Assembly: GCA_949825025.1 (NCBI GenBank)
Contig: OX463779.1
Span: forward strand, 46,025,284-46,089,283
Direction: 5' to 3'
Length of the DNA stretch: 64,000 bases
Origin: Siphlonurus alternatus
Taxonomy: Eukaryota; Arthropoda; Insecta; Ephemeroptera; Siphlonuridae
The position numbers and the translations under genes were made by a program. Below the pieces are notes generated by a model. The model did not search any database. It was not told where the DNA came from and saw nothing but the letters and a program-made list of their open reading frames with translations. This document shows positions 61,806-64,000 of the stretch, piece by piece (the first letter of the stretch is position 1; every line of letters begins with the position of its first letter).

Positions 61806-62236
61806 CAAATATTATTAGATTATTATTATTATTTTTTTTTAATCAAACCACAATTGGGTACTTCTAATTACTAATTACTTACGAAGTAACTAAGTTTGAA
61901 ACCCCGAACCTTCCGAAACCCTAACTTAAGCGTTTCGTGGGCTCTTCCGGAACGGGGGCGGCCACGGCCTTGCAATCCAACCAGGCATTTGCCTGTGACT
62001 GAGGGAAACGTGGAAAACTCAGCCAGGATGGACGCTACAGCTTTTGTCAATGAACCTGAAGTGCAATGGTCCAAAGCCAGGGGAACCACATGGTGGAAAA
62101 GCGCAACGATTTAATCCTGGGTGGGAAACGTGGTTTTTGTTGAAAATGGTCACCCATCCAACTACTAACCATGCTCGGCGTTGCTTGACTTCAGTGATCT
62201 AACGAGACCCGGTTAAGCGCACTACGCCACACACCC
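61806..62236 (-). mobile_element. 5S rRNA-derived SINE
   Basis: On the minus strand the element starts near 62,230 with sequence close to 5S rRNA: TCACTGAAGTCAAGCAACG, then GAGCATGGTTAGTAGTTGG, then ATGGGTGACC. These match the internal control region and 3' half of animal 5S rRNA. A body (CCACGTTTCCCTCAGTCACA; GGCCGTGGCCGCCCCCGTTC) follows, shared with 9,690-9,945, and then an AAT-rich tail near 61,815-61,838. This head-body-tail order is that of 5S-derived SINEs (SINE3 type). It is not a functional 5S gene: the 5S 5' end is degenerate and the last 20 or so bases are replaced. Confidence 0.82.
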
Positions 62237-62271
62237 ACTATATATTATTATTATTATTATTTTATATCATA

Positions 62272-62800
62272 ATAGAGCGCGGAAAAAAGTCATTTCGAAT
62301 TTTTGTGCACATGAGGACTATTTTGTTGTCATTTACATAGGATGTCCACCGATCTCCGGAAGTGGATTAAAATAAGCCTATATAAAAAAAGACTATTTAG
62401 ACTATTTTTGGATTTTGAGACTATTTTGGTAAAATGTGACTTTTTTGTGACTTTTTGACACTTCTTAGTGCATTTCAGCTATTTTCTTCATATTGTAAAA
62501 AAGTCAAAAAAAAAAAAAAAAAAAAAGTAAAAAAAGTAAAGAGGTAAAGAAGTAAAGAAACAAAGACTTCAGTCTGTGTAAGGGAAGTCTTTGTAGAGAA
62601 ATATAAAAAAAACAACTCCCAAACACACTTTAACTTTAGCACTTTTGAAACGCCTTTTTGCTGCATTTTCTAAAAAAAAAGTGACTTTTTATAGACTATT
62701 TTTAAAAAAAAGTGACTTTTTTGTAGACTATTTTCCAAAAATAAGTTGACTTTTTAGGCGCCTATTTTTCGAAAAAAATGTGACTTTTTCCGCGCTCTAT
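62272..62800. mobile_element. 529-bp non-autonomous element with 8-bp target duplication
   Basis: Ends ATAGAGCGCGGAAAAAAGTC and GACTTTTTCCGCGCTCTAT. It is flanked by an exact 8-bp direct repeat ATATCATA at 62,264-62,271 and 62,801-62,808. An 8-bp duplication and a TAGAG terminus fit the hAT superfamily (consensus YARNG). The interior is made largely of repeated GACTATTTT / AAAAGTGACTTTTT units and carries no transposase. Confidence 0.85.
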
Positions 62801-63169
62801 ATATCATAATATTGTCAAGAAATTAATATGAGCTACATCCTGTCGATCTCTATAATAAAGATGTGGCCTACAATTTGTTTCACTTACAATTACCTATAAT
62901 ATATTATACTGTATAATATGCCATGTGCATGTCATGTTCATAATATATATATACATACATATAATTTTTTTATTATTAAATGCATGAATACGAATTTTTG
63001 CTGTGGGCCCTTCACAATGTAATCAAGGGATCATTTTTGGTAAAAACAGTTTAGTTTAATTTTTGTATTATGCATAATACACCTTTTCCTTACAAAAAAA
63101 AATCCATATCGCAATAGAAACAAATAGAGTTGAAGTTTTCTTCAAATTGTATCATGTAACACAGGTCTT

Positions 63170-63664
63170 AATGAGGTACTGACCAAAAAAAAAAAACGTT
63201 GCAAGTTTTTGTCAATATTTCAAAAGGCTTGAGAATTTTATGAAGAACAAGCCCTATTATAGCATTCTACGACAATTTCCTGATTTTATATGAAATTTTA
63301 AAACCTCTCAAAAATGACGTCATAGCATTGAATCTTAAAAATGGAAAAATAGATTAGTTGACATTGCCAAATTCCATACTTAGTATTGAAATGTAACCAA
63401 AACTTCATTTGCAAGGTTTTCAGGTGCTAGAATCACGATAATGAAGGTTTGAAATTCGTACTACAATAACTTTTCATTTTAGCAATGTTAACTGATGTCC
63501 CCATTTAAGATTCAATGGTATGACGTCATCAAAAAAAGTTTTAAATACAAAATCAGCAAATTGTTGTAGAATGCTCTAATAGGGCTCGTTCTTCATAGAA
63601 TTCACAGTACTTTTTATTAGTATTGCTAACTCAAATACCAGTCAGTACCCAGTACCCCATTGTT
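63170..63664. repeat. Large foldback, long relative of the GGAGTATTGACC family
   Basis: Ends AATGAGGTACTGACC and GTACTGGGTA-type complement (GGTACTGACTGG read inward), similar to AATGGAGTATTGACC of the seven-copy family. Inner arms pair through ATGACGTCATAGCATTGAAT and ATTCAATGGTATGACGTCAT, and through GAAGAACAAGCCCTATTA and its near complement. About 495 bp, no coding potential. Confidence 0.7.
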
Positions 63665-63857
63665 AAATTATAAAAACAATGTAATTAAGTGGTATCGATA
63701 ACAAACGAAATGCGCGCTACCAGGGTGGAACGCATTTTTTATTAGAATTGAAACATTATACGAGGTTATGTTTGAAAATATTTCTTAATGTTATAATAAT
63801 GTTTTTCACACGGAAAGTTTTACAGTATTTTTCCATGTGTACGAAGTATTTTATAAC

Positions 63858-63978
63858 AGGCCTGTTCGTAAACCCTGCTCGGTGTACACTTTCTGCACCC
63901 AATCGACCTTATGTACATGGGATATAAGGTCGATTGGGTGTAGAAAGTGTACACCGAGCAGGGTTTACGAACAGGCCT
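63858..63978. mobile_element. Near-perfect hairpin element, type AGGYCTGTTCGTAAA, copy 2
   Basis: Arms of about 54 nt with one mismatch, loop containing GTACATGGGATATAAGG. Ends AGGCCTGTTCGTAAA and complement. Flanked by AAC on both sides (63,855-63,857 and 63,979-63,981). Same ends and loop as 10,636-10,758, but the arm sequence between them is unrelated. Confidence 0.85.
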
Positions 63979-64000
63979 AACATAACATAGTTATGTTAAA

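Noticed and set aside
62140..62230. Functional 5S rRNA gene
   Set aside because: The 5' end is degenerate, and the 3' end departs from 5S after ATGGGTGACC and runs into a SINE body and AAT tail.

Overview
This is a eukaryotic window, very AT-rich outside exons, with intron-split genes and GT/AG splice sites. It carries four protein genes that I can recognise and assemble exon by exon so that the reading frame closes. In order they are an inscuteable homologue (+, 23,548-32,510), an SPT2/SPTY2D1 chromatin protein (+, 34,544-40,938), an RNF141-type RING finger protein (-, 47,299-49,768) and a TRPA-type ankyrin/TRP channel (-, 52,789-56,301). The gene set points to an invertebrate animal. Inscuteable plus a short painless/pyrexia-style TRPA channel favours an arthropod, perhaps an insect, but I cannot name the species.

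Layout: 1-22,480 holds no gene I can support and is AT-rich DNA sown with hairpin-type (foldback/MITE-like) repeats. A GC-rich island at about 22,480-22,697 is the likely promoter and 5' exon of inscuteable. Its eight coding exons follow, strikingly GC-rich against AT-rich introns full of repeats. SPT2 follows 2 kb downstream in the same direction (eight coding exons). After a 6.4 kb repeat-filled gap come RNF141 (four coding exons) and the TRPA gene (two coding exons), both on the minus strand, so SPT2 and RNF141 converge. From 56.4 to 64 kb there are a broken LINE, long TA/GT microsatellites, a 5S rRNA-derived SINE, a 529-bp element with an exact 8-bp target duplication, and further foldbacks.

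The genes do not form a pathway. Inscuteable orients the spindle in asymmetric division, SPT2 is a histone chaperone/transcription factor, RNF141 a probable ubiquitin ligase, and TRPA a sensory cation channel. Inscuteable, SPTY2D1 and RNF141 all lie on human 11p15, so their linkage here may be an old conserved block.

The most unusual content is the repeat population. Two hairpin elements share ends and loop but have unrelated arms, each self-complementary (10,636 and 63,858). A seven-copy foldback family has two alternative cores, one tRNA T-arm-like. One copy of it sits inside an older repeat whose unfilled relative lies elsewhere in the window. Repeat boundaries were judged by eye and may be off by some bases.
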